A stretch of 10,634 bases of DNA, from positions 1-10,634 of the forward strand of contig JAQICG010000290.1 of NCBI GenBank assembly GCA_027858635.1, written 5' to 3'. Position numbers and translations under genes: made by a program. This stretch comes from Gammaproteobacteria bacterium (GTDB lineage Bacteria > Pseudomonadota > Gammaproteobacteria > SZUA-229). This document shows positions 1 through 7,500 of this stretch, one piece after another. How positions within the stretch are numbered: the stretch's first letter is position 1; each line of letters opens with the position of its first letter. The notes below the pieces were generated by a model. It did not search any database. It saw only the letters and a list, made by a program, of their open reading frames with translations, and was not told the origin of the DNA.

Positions 1-618
1 GCCATGGGTGCGTTATCGTCCAAATATAATGAGACCCCGGAAAAAGCGTCGCGCACCTACGATGCCGACCGCGATGGTTTTGTCATCGCCGGTGGCGGCG
101 CCTGTCTGGTGGTTGAAGAGCTCGAACACGCTCTCAGCCGTGGCGCCAATATTCTCGCTGAAGTTGTCGGTTATGGCGCCACTTCCGATGGCGTGGACAT
201 GGTCGCGCCCTCAGGCGAAGGCGCGGTACGTTGCATGAAAATGGCACTGGACGGGATTGAGCAGCCGCTGGAATATATCAAAACTCACGGCACCAGCACA
301 CCGGTAGGTGACACCAAAGAGCTGCAAGCCATACGCGAAACCTTTGGCAAAAAAATCCCTGCCATCAGTTCGAGTAAATCACTGGCCGGACATTCACTGG
401 GCGCATCCGGCGCTCAGGAATCCATCTACAGCCTGCTGATGATGGAAAATAATTTCATCCAGGCCTCGGCCAATATCGAAACCCTGGACGAACAGGCGGT
501 CGGCATGCCCATTGTTACCCAAAGACAGGATAACGTAACGCTCAATACCGTCATGTCGAATAATTTCGGCTTTGGTGGCACCAATGCCTGCCTGGTTTTC
601 CAGCGTTATCAGGATTAA
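1..618 (+). CDS. fabB: Beta-ketoacyl-ACP synthase I (FabB), C-terminal part
   Basis: FabB is the cytosolic condensing enzyme of type II fatty acid synthesis. It elongates acyl-ACP with malonyl-ACP and is needed for the unsaturated branch. The frame is open from the first base (GCC, then ATG at 4), so the gene starts outside the window. About 205 residues are visible, and roughly the first 203 of an expected ~406 are missing, including the active-site cysteine. The visible part has both catalytic histidines: HGTSTPVGD (equivalent of E. coli H298) and GHSLGA (H333), with the conserved lysine five residues before the second (K328). It ends with the thiolase-fold glycine loop NNFGFGGTNA. Similarity to E. 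coli FabB is high along the whole stretch, which separates it from FabF. A terminator follows six bases after the TAA, so transcription probably ends here. Whether fabA lies upstream cannot be seen. Confidence 0.96.
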   Translation, partial: AMGALSSKYNETPEKASRTYDADRDGFVIAGGGACLVVEELEHALSRGANILAEVVGYGATSDGVDMVAPSGEGAVRCMKMALDGIEQPLEYIKTHGTSTPVGDTKELQAIRETFGKKIPAISSSKSLAGHSLGASGAQESIYSLLMMENNFIQASANIETLDEQAVGMPIVTQRQDNVTLNTVMSNNFGFGGTNACLVFQRYQD

Positions 619-623
619 GCCCT

Positions 624-661
624 GACACCCTCCCTGAATTGTTCAGGGAAGGTGTCTTTTT
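624..661 (+). terminator. Rho-independent terminator of fabB
   Basis: The sequence forms a long hairpin. GACACC (624-629) pairs with GGTGTC (651-656), and T631 plus CCCTGAA (632-638) pairs with TTCAGGG (642-648) plus A649, leaving one C/A mismatch and a TTG loop. Five T residues follow (657-661). It begins five bases after the fabB stop codon. It should isolate fabB from the next gene, which then needs its own promoter. Confidence 0.88.
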
Positions 662-670
662 CACCGCAGG

Positions 671-679
671 TGCTACACT
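671..679 (+). promoter_or_regulatory. Possible extended -10 promoter for the 720-2113 gene pair
   Basis: TGCTACACT matches the extended -10 pattern TGnTATAAT with one difference in the hexamer (TACACT). No convincing -35 box is seen, because the expected position falls in the terminator stem. Transcription would start near 686, giving a leader of about 34 bases. A promoter is expected here because the fabB terminator lies just upstream. The exact site is an inference. Confidence 0.35.
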
Positions 680-719
680 CTCCCTATCCGTTCTATCGTA
701 ATGAAATCATGGGGATAAC

Positions 720-1199
720 ATGAACAAAGACATTACTCTGGCAACTTGTTGCCTATTGCTTCTTTCCACGCAGGCACTGGCTGACCGCCCCGCCACGAGT
801 GAGCGCACCGAGATTTTCGAACCCGAAGCGGGGGACATCTCCACCTCCACTGATCACCGCCCTGCAGCGGAAGCGGTGAATGAAGCTGCTACCACTGAAG
901 ATAATACTAAAGTTAAAGCCGCGCCAGAGAAGGAACCCGTCATACGTGTTTATAACCACACTACAGACACTGAAGTAACGGGTAACATCATCGAGTTACA
1001 GCCTGATGGCACACTACCGGTTCGGGTGCTGGATTTCCCGCGTCGTGGCTTGAGCATGGAAAAAGTCTAAAATGAGCTGGGCCAGCCGCTTGAGGTCTTA
1101 CCCGCCGTTGGCACGCCACCGATTACCCGTTGGAATTACAGCGACCGCATTGTTTATTTCGAGTACAGCAAAGTCGTGCATGTGGTAGCTGACCTCTGA
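720..1199 (+). pseudogene. Small exported protein, SmpA/BamE-like C-terminal pattern, interrupted by in-frame TAA
   Basis: The first part (720-1070) encodes 116 residues. It has an N-terminal signal peptide with a hydrophobic core CCLLLL and a likely cleavage after ALA (residue 21), then a low-complexity acidic/Ala/Thr/Glu stretch (about 25-75). TAA at 1068-1070 ends it just after the motif RGLSMEKV. The same frame then stays open for 42 more codons to TGA at 1197-1199. Those codons read as a good continuation: an LGQPLEVLPAVGTPPITRW segment, then aromatic/hydrophobic strands ending VVHVVADL. The pattern G-x-S-M-x-x-V-x-x-x-x-G-x-P followed by a tryptophan and beta strands resembles small SmpA/OmlA (BamE-like) domains of periplasmic proteins. 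That comparison is from memory. The TAA sits where a CAA (Gln) codon would fit, one C-to-T change away. A GGGGAT stretch before the ATG may act as ribosome binding site. The gene is therefore either a recent nonsense allele, a sequencing error, or translated as a truncated product lacking its conserved domain. Function is unknown. Confidence 0.7.
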
Positions 1200-2113
1200 A
1201 ACAGTACGAAGACCTGTTACTCAGCGAGAGTCCGTTACAGCAACTGCACTCCCCTCTGCTGGCAACGTCAAAGATTCAGTTATACATCAAGCGTGAAGAC
1301 CTGGTCGATCCCGAGCTGGGCGGCAACAAGTGGCGCAAACTTAAATACAATCTCGCCGCCGCCGTACAGCAGCACCATGACACTCTGCTTACTTTTGGCG
1401 GCGCATATTCCAATCATATTTACGCTACCGCTGCCGCAGGCAAGCGCCTCGGTTTGTGCACCATCGGCCTTATCCGTGGAGAGCCTCACTCACCGCTGAA
1501 CCCTACTCTGCAATTTGCCGTCGACTGCGGCATGCAGCTGGAATACATTGATCGAAGCCGATACCGTAACAAAGAAGATGCCGCATTCATCAATACCCTG
1601 CGTGAGCATTATGGCCGGTTTTATCTGTTACCAGAAGGCGGAAGTAACGCCCTTGCCGTTAAAGGCTGCGCAGAAATCGTCGCGGAGATAGAACAGGATT
1701 TTGATTTTATCTGTAGCGCCTGCGGCACCGGCGCAACACTGGCGGGAATAATCAGCGGCCTGAAAGAGCCACAAAAAGCCATCGGCTTTGCCGTACTCAA
1801 AGGCGCCGGTTTTCTACGCGATGAGATCGAAAACTTCCTGCAACTGTCGGAGACAGACTCACCTGCCGGCTGGCAACTCAACACTGATTATCACTTTGGC
1901 GGTTACGCCAAAACCACCCCCGAACTCTGGACCTTCATCGAAAAATTCAAACAGGATTTCGACATCCCCCTGGATGCGGTCTATACAGGAAAAATGTTCT
2001 ATGGCTTGTTTGATTTAATACAACAGGGATATTTCCCCGCCGGCAGCCGGATCATCGCCGTTCATACTGGTGGAGTTCAGGGGAATTTTGGGTTTAGCCA
2101 AAAACATCGGTGA
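1196..2113 (+). CDS. PLP-dependent ACC deaminase / D-cysteine desulfhydrase family protein
   Basis: This is a fold-type II PLP enzyme of the family that opens 1-aminocyclopropane-1-carboxylate or breaks D-cysteine into pyruvate, sulfide and ammonia. The frame is open from 1193. The first ATG/GTG/TTG is a TTG at 1454, but that would remove the PLP lysine, so the true start must be upstream. The best candidate is CTG at 1196, overlapping the preceding TGA as CTGA and giving 305 residues, close to the family's usual length. Numbered from there, the PLP lysine is K45 in GGNKWRKLKY. The substrate carboxylate loop is GGAYSNH (S72, N73), and a glycine-rich PLP phosphate loop CGTGATLAG lies near the middle. 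At the two positions that separate true ACC deaminases (Glu in VYEGK, Leu in HLGG) this protein has Thr (VYTGK, T264; HTGG, T291), as in D-cysteine desulfhydrases. D-cysteine or a related beta-substituted amino acid is therefore the likelier substrate. No terminator is seen after the stop. Confidence 0.85.
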   Translation: MKQYEDLLLSESPLQQLHSPLLATSKIQLYIKREDLVDPELGGNKWRKLKYNLAAAVQQHHDTLLTFGGAYSNHIYATAAAGKRLGLCTIGLIRGEPHSPLNPTLQFAVDCGMQLEYIDRSRYRNKEDAAFINTLREHYGRFYLLPEGGSNALAVKGCAEIVAEIEQDFDFICSACGTGATLAGIISGLKEPQKAIGFAVLKGAGFLRDEIENFLQLSETDSPAGWQLNTDYHFGGYAKTTPELWTFIEKFKQDFDIPLDAVYTGKMFYGLFDLIQQGYFPAGSRIIAVHTGGVQGNFGFSQKHR

Positions 2114-2143
2114 ACCCTTTTCACAATAGAATTAAAAACATAT

Positions 2144-2177
2144 GTCCGCAGATGAACACCGATTAACGCAGATAACA
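2144..2177. repeat. Degenerate interspersed repeat of the GCAGAT/TTAACGCAGAT type
   Basis: The stretch contains CCGCAGAT, then GAACACCGAT, then TTAACGCAGAT, three imperfect copies of a short unit repeated about every 10 bases. I recall very similar intergenic strings (reverse complement: ATCTGCGTTAATC... TTCATCTGCGG) recurring in many environmental bacterial genomes. That is memory, not a search. The internal repetition is seen directly. Whether it is dispersed in this genome is an inference. Confidence 0.45.
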
Positions 2178-2226
2178 GAAAATCAATGTTGCTAATGAGT
2201 TCTTAACACCCGCATGTAATTTTTAT

Positions 2227-2244
2227 TCGCGTCCTTCGCGGACC
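2227..2244. repeat. Short tandem-like element TTCGCGTCCTTCGCGGAC
   Basis: TCGCG occurs twice within 14 bases (TTCGCG-TCC-TTCGCG), giving both a direct repeat of TTCGCG and a small CGCG-TCCTT-CGCG inverted repeat. Strings of this form are, from memory, common companions of the preceding repeat type in intergenic DNA. No terminator role is supported. Confidence 0.4.
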
Positions 2245-2262
2245 AGCTTTCGTTCTCTGCGT

Positions 2263-4146
2263 TTACGCTTCCAGCTCTTCCCAGCGCTTGTAACTCTCCG
2301 CCAGGGCCTGTTCGCTCTGTTGCAGTGTGGACTGCGCTTTTACAATTTCGTCTTTTTCCTGCTGGAAGAAATCAGGTTCGGCCATTTGCTCGTGCAGCTG
2401 TTTCAGCTCTGTCTCCAGCTGTTCGATTTTTATCGGCAGGGCGTCGAGATCACGCTGCTCTTTATAACTGATTTTATTCTTCTGACTTCTCTCCTTAGCC
2501 TCTTTCTGCACCGGCTTGCCGGTCTTGCCTGTTACCGGCTTGTCATTAGCTTCGGTACGCTGCCGCAACCAGTCGTCATAGCCGCCGATGTATTCATTCA
2601 CCGCGCCATCGCTCTGGAATACCAGGGTGCTGCTGACCACGTTATTGACGAATTCACGGTCATGGCTGACCAGCAGAATGGTGCCGCTGTAGTTGGAGAC
2701 CAGCTCTTCCAGCAGCTCCAGGGTTTCGACATCGAGATCGTTGGTGGGCTCGTCGAGCACCAAAATGTTAGCGGGTTTGGAAAACAGCCGGGCCAGTAGC
2801 AAACGGTTGCGTTCGCCACCAGAGAGCGCCTTGACGGGTGAGCGTGCACGGTCGGGCGCGAATAGGAAATCCTGGAGATAGCCGATAACGTGTTTGCGGG
2901 CGCCGTTGATTTCGATATATTCCCGTCCCTCTGAGAGATTGTCCAGCACACTGGCCTCTTCATCGAGCTGGTCGCGCATCTGATCAAAATAGGCAATGCT
3001 CTGCTTGGTGCCCAGGGTCACTTTACCCGAAGTCGGCTGTAGCTGTCCCAGCAAGGTTTTCAGTAGCGTGGTTTTACCCGCGCCATTAGGGCCGATAATG
3101 CCGATCTTGTCGCCACGCATAATCGTGGTGCTGAGATTTTTGACAATGACACGCTCGTCGTAGGCGAAGCTGACGTCCTCTGCCTCCACCACGATTTTGC
3201 CCGACTGGTCGCCACGCACGATCTTCATATCCACCTTGCCCACTTTCTGGCGTCTCTGTTCGCGTTCGTCCCGCATGCTTTCCAGCGCGCGCACCCGACC
3301 CTCATTGCGGGTTCGGCGTGCCTTGATGCCCTGCCGAATCCAGACCTCTTCCTGCGCCAGTTTCTTGTCAAACAGGTTGTTAGCCTCCTCTTCGGCATGC
3401 AGCAGCTCTTCGCGGCGATTCAGATAGGTGGCGTAATCACAGTCATAACTGGTCAGACAGCCACGATCAAGCTCGACGATGCGGGTAGAGAGTTTGCGCA
3501 TGAAAGCACGATCATGGGTAATAAATAACAGTGCGCCGCGATAGCCCAGCAGCTGCTCTTCGAGCCACTGAATGGCCTCGAGATCAAGATGATTGGTGCG
3601 CTCGTCGAGCAGCAGCAAATCCGGATCCACCACCAGCGCCTTGGCCAGCAACACGCGACGGCGCATCCCGCCGGAGAGCTTGGTGAAATCAGTATCCCCG
3701 TCCAGTTTCATTTTCGACAGTACCGATTCGACCTGCTGATTCAGCTGCCAGGCATCGGCCACTTCGATTTCGTGCTGGGTGCGTTCCAGCTCGGCAAAGG
3801 CCTGCTCGGAAAAGTCTTCCGCCACCCGTTGTGTGGCGTGATGATAGGCCTTCAATAATTCGGCCTGCTTGCCCAGACCCGAAGCAACGACATCAAAGAT
3901 GCTGCCCTGTACATCATAAGGCACCTCCTGTTCCAGTGAGGCGATCTTGACCGACTTGTTGATATCGATTTCACCGCCATCCGGTTTTATCTGTTTGTTG
4001 ATCACCTTCAGCAGGCTGGATTTGCCAGTACCATTGCGCCCCAGCAAACTGACCCGTTCACCGGCCTCAATGGACAGGTTTATCTGCTCAAGAATTGCAG
4101 GACCGCCAAAACTAACGTTGATATTGCGAAGCCTTATTATTGCCAT
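2263..4146 (-). CDS. uup: ABC-F family ATPase Uup
   Basis: Uup is a soluble ABC-F ATPase with two nucleotide-binding domains and no membrane segment. In E. coli it is linked to the ribosome and to precise excision of transposons. The protein has 627 residues, close to E. coli Uup (~635), and aligns throughout. NBD1 has Walker A GRNGTGKS (36-43), signature LSGGMRRR (157-164) and Walker B LLLLDE ending at E182. The interdomain linker carries GIKARRTRNEGRVRAL, which is nearly identical to E. coli. NBD2 has Walker A GPNGAGKT with K358, signature LSGGERNR (441-448) and Walker B LDEPTNDLD (E466, P467). A Lys/Gln-rich tether (about 535-560) leads to a C-terminal coiled coil, about 565-627, as expected of the Uup DNA-binding tail. 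The odd point is NBD1 DERTNHLD: arginine 183 replaces the almost invariant proline of DEPTNHLD, a single-base change (CCC to CGC). The ATG at 4146 matches the family N-terminus. A 393-bp gap to metH suggests its own promoter. Confidence 0.95.
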   Translation of the reverse strand: MAIIRLRNINVSFGGPAILEQINLSIEAGERVSLLGRNGTGKSSLLKVINKQIKPDGGEIDINKSVKIASLEQEVPYDVQGSIFDVVASGLGKQAELLKAYHHATQRVAEDFSEQAFAELERTQHEIEVADAWQLNQQVESVLSKMKLDGDTDFTKLSGGMRRRVLLAKALVVDPDLLLLDERTNHLDLEAIQWLEEQLLGYRGALLFITHDRAFMRKLSTRIVELDRGCLTSYDCDYATYLNRREELLHAEEEANNLFDKKLAQEEVWIRQGIKARRTRNEGRVRALESMRDEREQRRQKVGKVDMKIVRGDQSGKIVVEAEDVSFAYDERVIVKNLSTTIMRGDKIGIIGPNGAGKTTLLKTLLGQLQPTSGKVTLGTKQSIAYFDQMRDQLDEEASVLDNLSEGREYIEINGARKHVIGYLQDFLFAPDRARSPVKALSGGERNRLLLARLFSKPANILVLDEPTNDLDVETLELLEELVSNYSGTILLVSHDREFVNNVVSSTLVFQSDGAVNEYIGGYDDWLRQRTEANDKPVTGKTGKPVQKEAKERSQKNKISYKEQRDLDALPIKIEQLETELKQLHEQMAEPDFFQQEKDEIVKAQSTLQQSEQALAESYKRWEELEA

Positions 4147-4171
4147 AAAATCTTTTCAACCATGTTGCTTT

Positions 4172-4195
4172 ATCAGTGCTTTCAATAACACTGAT
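4172..4195 (-). repeat. Inverted repeat in the uup leader
   Basis: ATCAGTG (4172-4178) and CACTGAT (4189-4195) are perfect inverted arms around a 10-base spacer, and the pairing can extend to TTATCAGTG/CACTGAT-ATAA if one base bulges. It lies 26-49 bases before the uup start codon. It could be an operator or an RNA hairpin in the leader. No regulator is recognised from the sequence. Confidence 0.4.
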
Positions 4196-4304
4196 GATAA
4201 CTTTAAACGCCTAAAATGCCGTCTTAAACGACTAAGTGACTGTTTTTTAATGCCCGAAGTTCAATAGTTTTGCACAAGCAGAAACATGCCCTGTAAAAAC
4301 ACCT

Positions 4305-4316
4305 GTTTTCGAAAAC
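4305..4316. repeat. 12-bp perfect palindrome GTTTTCGAAAAC
   Basis: The palindrome is perfect. It is preceded by AAAAC (4296-4300) four bases upstream, which could pair with the left arm as an alternative. It sits in the middle of the metH-uup gap. No known operator is recognised. Confidence 0.35.
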
Positions 4317-4457
4317 GAATGTAACCGTATGTCAACAGGCTAACTATAAAAAACACATAAGCCATTGTTATGTAATGGTTTATTTTTAACTGATCGAAAA
4401 ATGATCAAACTAAAAACAAACCCCGTATCAGCGCGGAGATAGCTGTTTACCCGACCC

Positions 4458-4492
4458 GTATCCACAGACTTATCCACAGATTCTGTGGATGA
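4458..4492. promoter_or_regulatory. Cluster of DnaA-box-like sites
   Basis: TTATCCACA at 4470-4478 is a perfect match to the DnaA-box consensus TTATNCACA. GTATCCACA (4458-4466), in the same orientation and 12 bp before it, and TGTGGATGA (4484-4492), in the opposite orientation, each differ at one position. The last two sites form a perfect inverted repeat, ATCCACAGA-T-TCTGTGGAT (4472-4490). Three such sites in 35 bp next to an AT-rich gap suggest a DnaA-binding locus. It could regulate, titrate DnaA, or have no function. The flanking genes (metH, uup) are not the usual neighbours of a gammaproteobacterial oriC, and there is no 13-mer array, so an origin is not claimed. Confidence 0.5.
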
Positions 4493-4539
4493 AACTTTTG
4501 TGACAGACACTTCATGCAACTATGACCCGCGCATGATTA

Positions 4540-7500
4540 TCAAGTGTCATAATCAAGCACCGGGGCTAACCAGCGCTCGGTGGCTTTAACACTGTCATTT
4601 TTGCGTTTCGCGTAATCATCAACCTGATCCCGCTGAATTCGACCCATGCCGAAATAGCGCGCCTGGGGGTGTGAAAAATACCAGCCTGAAACCGCCGCAG
4701 TCGGCATCATGGCATAACTTTCGGTGATGCTGATGCCGGCATTAACATCGGGCTGGAGCAGCGACCACAGGGTCTGCTTCTCGGTATGATCCGGGCAGGC
4801 CGGGTAACCCGGAGCCGGACGTATGCCCTGATAATCTTCAGCAATCAACTCGTTATTGGTTAATGACTCGTCATCGGCATAACCCCAGAACTCCCTACGT
4901 ACCCGTGAGTGCAGATGCTCGGCAAAGGCTTCGGCCAGACGATCAGCCAGGGCCTTTAACAGAATGCTGTTATAGTCGTCGTGCTGTTCCTCAAAACGCT
5001 TCACATGCTCGTCAATGCCGATGCCGGTAGTGACGGCGAAGGCACCTATATAGTCTTCCTTGCCGCTTTCTTTCGGGGCAACAAAATCGGACAGACACCA
5101 GTTGGGCCGTTCCGGCGATTTGGCCATTTGCTGGCGCAGGTGGTGCAGCACAGTCTGCACCTCGCTGCGTTCATCATCGGCGTAGACTTCGATATCATCG
5201 CCCACGCTATTCGCCGGGAAGAAACCGATCACCGCGCGCGCCTGCAACCAATTCTCATCGAGAATCTGCTTGAGCATGGCCCGGGCATCGGCAAACAGCT
5301 TGGTCGCTTCCTCGCCTACCACTTCATTTTCCAGAATCTGCGGATATTTGCCCGACAACTCCCAGGCCTGAAAGAATGGTGTCCAGTCAATGTACTCGAC
5401 CAGTTCCTCCAGCGGATAATCGTCAAATGTTTTCAGCCCCAGGAAGTTCGGCTTCGGTGGCGTGTACTGATCCCAGTCGAAAGTGAACTGGTTGTCTCTG
5501 GCCTGTTGCAAGCTCCAGCCTTTTTTACTGCTTTGGCGCTTACTGCGCTTAAGGCGCATCTTTTCATATTCGTCTTTAATGTCCTGAATATATTTGGGCG
5601 CGCGCTCAGCACTCAGCAACTCACCGACCACGCCGACCGCCCGCGAGGCGTCCGGCACATATACTACTGCGTGGGAATATTTGGGGGCAATCTTAACCGC
5701 AGTATGGATGCGCGAGGTGGTAGCACCCCCGATCATCAGCGGCAGGGTTATGCCCAGACGCTCCATCTCTGAGGCCATATTGGCCATCTCGTCCAGCGAG
5801 GGCGTAATCAGACCGGAAAGACCGATGACATCGACATTGTGTTTTTCGGCTTCGGCGAGAATGGTTTCCGCCGGCATCATGACGCCGATATCGATCACTT
5901 CATAATTGTTGCACTGCAACACCACGCCGACGATATTCTTACCGATGTCATGCACATCGCCCTTAACCGTGGCCATCAGAATCTTGCCGTTGCTGCTGAT
6001 CGCTCCACCTTTCTCAGCCTCGATGAAGGGCAGCAGATAAGCCACCGCCTGTTTCATGACGCGGGCCGATTTCACCACCTGAGGCAAAAACATTTTACCC
6101 TCACCGAACAAGTCGCCGACCACATTCATGCCCTTCATCAGCGGCCCCTCAATCACCTGCAGGGGATAATCAGCCTGCAAGCGTGCCGCTTCAGTATCTT
6201 CCAGAATGAATTCGGTAATGCCTTTTACCAGCGAGTGCGAGAGCCTTTCATTGACCGGCAGTTCGCGCCAGCTCATGTCCTGACTACTGACGGCAACGCG
6301 ACCATCCCCGGTATATTTGGCGGCGATGGCCAGCATATTTTCCGTCGCTTCAGCATTTTTATTCAGAATAACGTCTTCCACCGCCTCGCGCAGTTCGGTC
6401 GGAAGATCATCATAAATGGCGAGCTGTCCGGGGTTGACGATACCCATATCCATACCCGCCTTGATGGCGTGATACAGAAACACCGAGTGAATGGCTTCAC
6501 GCACCAGATTGTTGCCGCGGAACGAGAAGGAGACATTGGAAACACCGCCGGATATCAATGCATGCGGCAGGGTCTGCTTGATAGTGCGCGTGGCTTCGAT
6601 GAAATCCACCGCGTAGTTATTGTGTTCGGCAATGCCGGTGGCCACAGCAAAAATATTCGGATCAAAAATGATGTCTTCCGCCGGGAAGCCCACCACTTCG
6701 GTCAGCACCTGGTAGGAGCGGGTGCAGATTTCTACCGTGCGTTCGTAGGTATCGGCCTGGCCATCTTCATCAAAAGCCATGACTACCACGGCGGCGCCAT
6801 AACGGCGAATTTTCTTCGCCTGCATGACGAAGTTCTCCTCACCCTCTTTCAGCGAAATCGAATTCACCACGGACTTGCCCTGCACGCAACGTAACCCGGC
6901 CTCAATGACATCCCATTTTGAGGAGTCGATCATTACCGGCACGCGCGAAATGTCCGGCTCGGAGGAAATCAGGTTGAGAAACTTGACCATCGCGGTTCTG
7001 GAATCGAGCATGCCTTCATCCATGTTGATGTCGATGATCTGGGCACCGTTTTCCACCTGCTGCAAAGCCACCACCAGCGCCTCTTCGTATTTCTCTTCCA
7101 GAATCAGGCGCTTGAACATGGCCGAGCCGGTGACATTGTTGCGCTCGCCGACGTTCACGAACAGCGAATCCGCACCGATGTTGCACGGCTCCAGACCGGA
7201 GAGACGACACTCCACCGGAAGATCGGGAATGACCCGGGGTTTCTTATCGGCCACCATTTCGGCGAAGGCGCGGATATGTTCCGGTGCGGTACCGCAGCAG
7301 CCGCCGATGATATTGAGAAAACCGGCATCGGCCCATTCGCCGATTGCTATGGCCATGTTTTCAGGATCCAGATCGTACTCACCCATTTCGTTCGGCAGCC
7401 CCGCGTTGGGATGCGCGGAAACATGGGTCTCGGCAATGCGCGACAGCTCCTGCACATACTGGCGCAGATCTTTCGGCCCCAGCGCGCAGTTCAGGCCAAT

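Larger units (their letters stand above)
2114..2262. other. Convergent intergenic region with repeat-like sequence, no gene
   Basis: This gap separates the ends of two converging genes. It contains two repeat-like stretches, entered separately, and no open frame of note. No intrinsic terminator was found on either strand. A short stem GTGAA/TTCAC at 2110-2124 has no T-tract on the plus strand, and the CGCG/CGCG stem at 2228-2240 is not followed by T residues on the minus strand. Confidence 0.6.
4147..4539. other. 393-bp AT-rich intergenic region between metH end and uup start
   Basis: No credible gene is present; an open frame entering from 3947 is a shadow of uup. From the uup side it holds a 7-bp inverted repeat (4172-4195) overlapping a minus-strand TATCAT hexamer (4199-4194), which could be the uup -10 box with a poor -35. 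It also has a repeated TTAAACG (4203-4209, 4224-4230), a 12-bp palindrome GTTTTCGAAAAC (4305-4316), and an isolated minus-strand TTGACA (4335-4330) with no good -10. TGATC/GATCA arms follow (4391-4407), then the DnaA-box-like cluster (4458-4492). No clear metH terminator was found. Confidence 0.6.

Noticed and set aside
1072..1199. A new gene starting at ATG 1072 right after the TAA
   Set aside because: This ATG is in another frame and gives a short, unconserved peptide that soon meets a stop. The conserved residues lie in the original frame.
1454..2113. A 219-residue gene starting at TTG 1454
   Set aside because: It lacks the PLP lysine and carboxylate loop, which are encoded in the same open frame just upstream. 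It is the 3' part of the 1196-2113 gene.
4330..4335. Minus-strand TTGACA as the uup -35 box
   Set aside because: The hexamer 17 bp downstream (TCGAAA) is a poor -10 and the site is about 185 bp from the start codon.
4363..4387. Plus-strand terminator (CCATT...AATGG followed by T residues)
   Set aside because: The stem is only 5 bp and AT-rich, and no plus-strand gene lies upstream that would need it.
4391..4407. FNR-type operator (TGATC...GATCA)
   Set aside because: The arms are separated by seven bases; FNR sites need TTGAT and ATCAA four bases apart.
4458..4492. Chromosomal replication origin
   Set aside because: Only three boxes, no AT-rich 13-mer array, few GATC sites and no dnaA, dnaN or gidA/mnmG neighbour.
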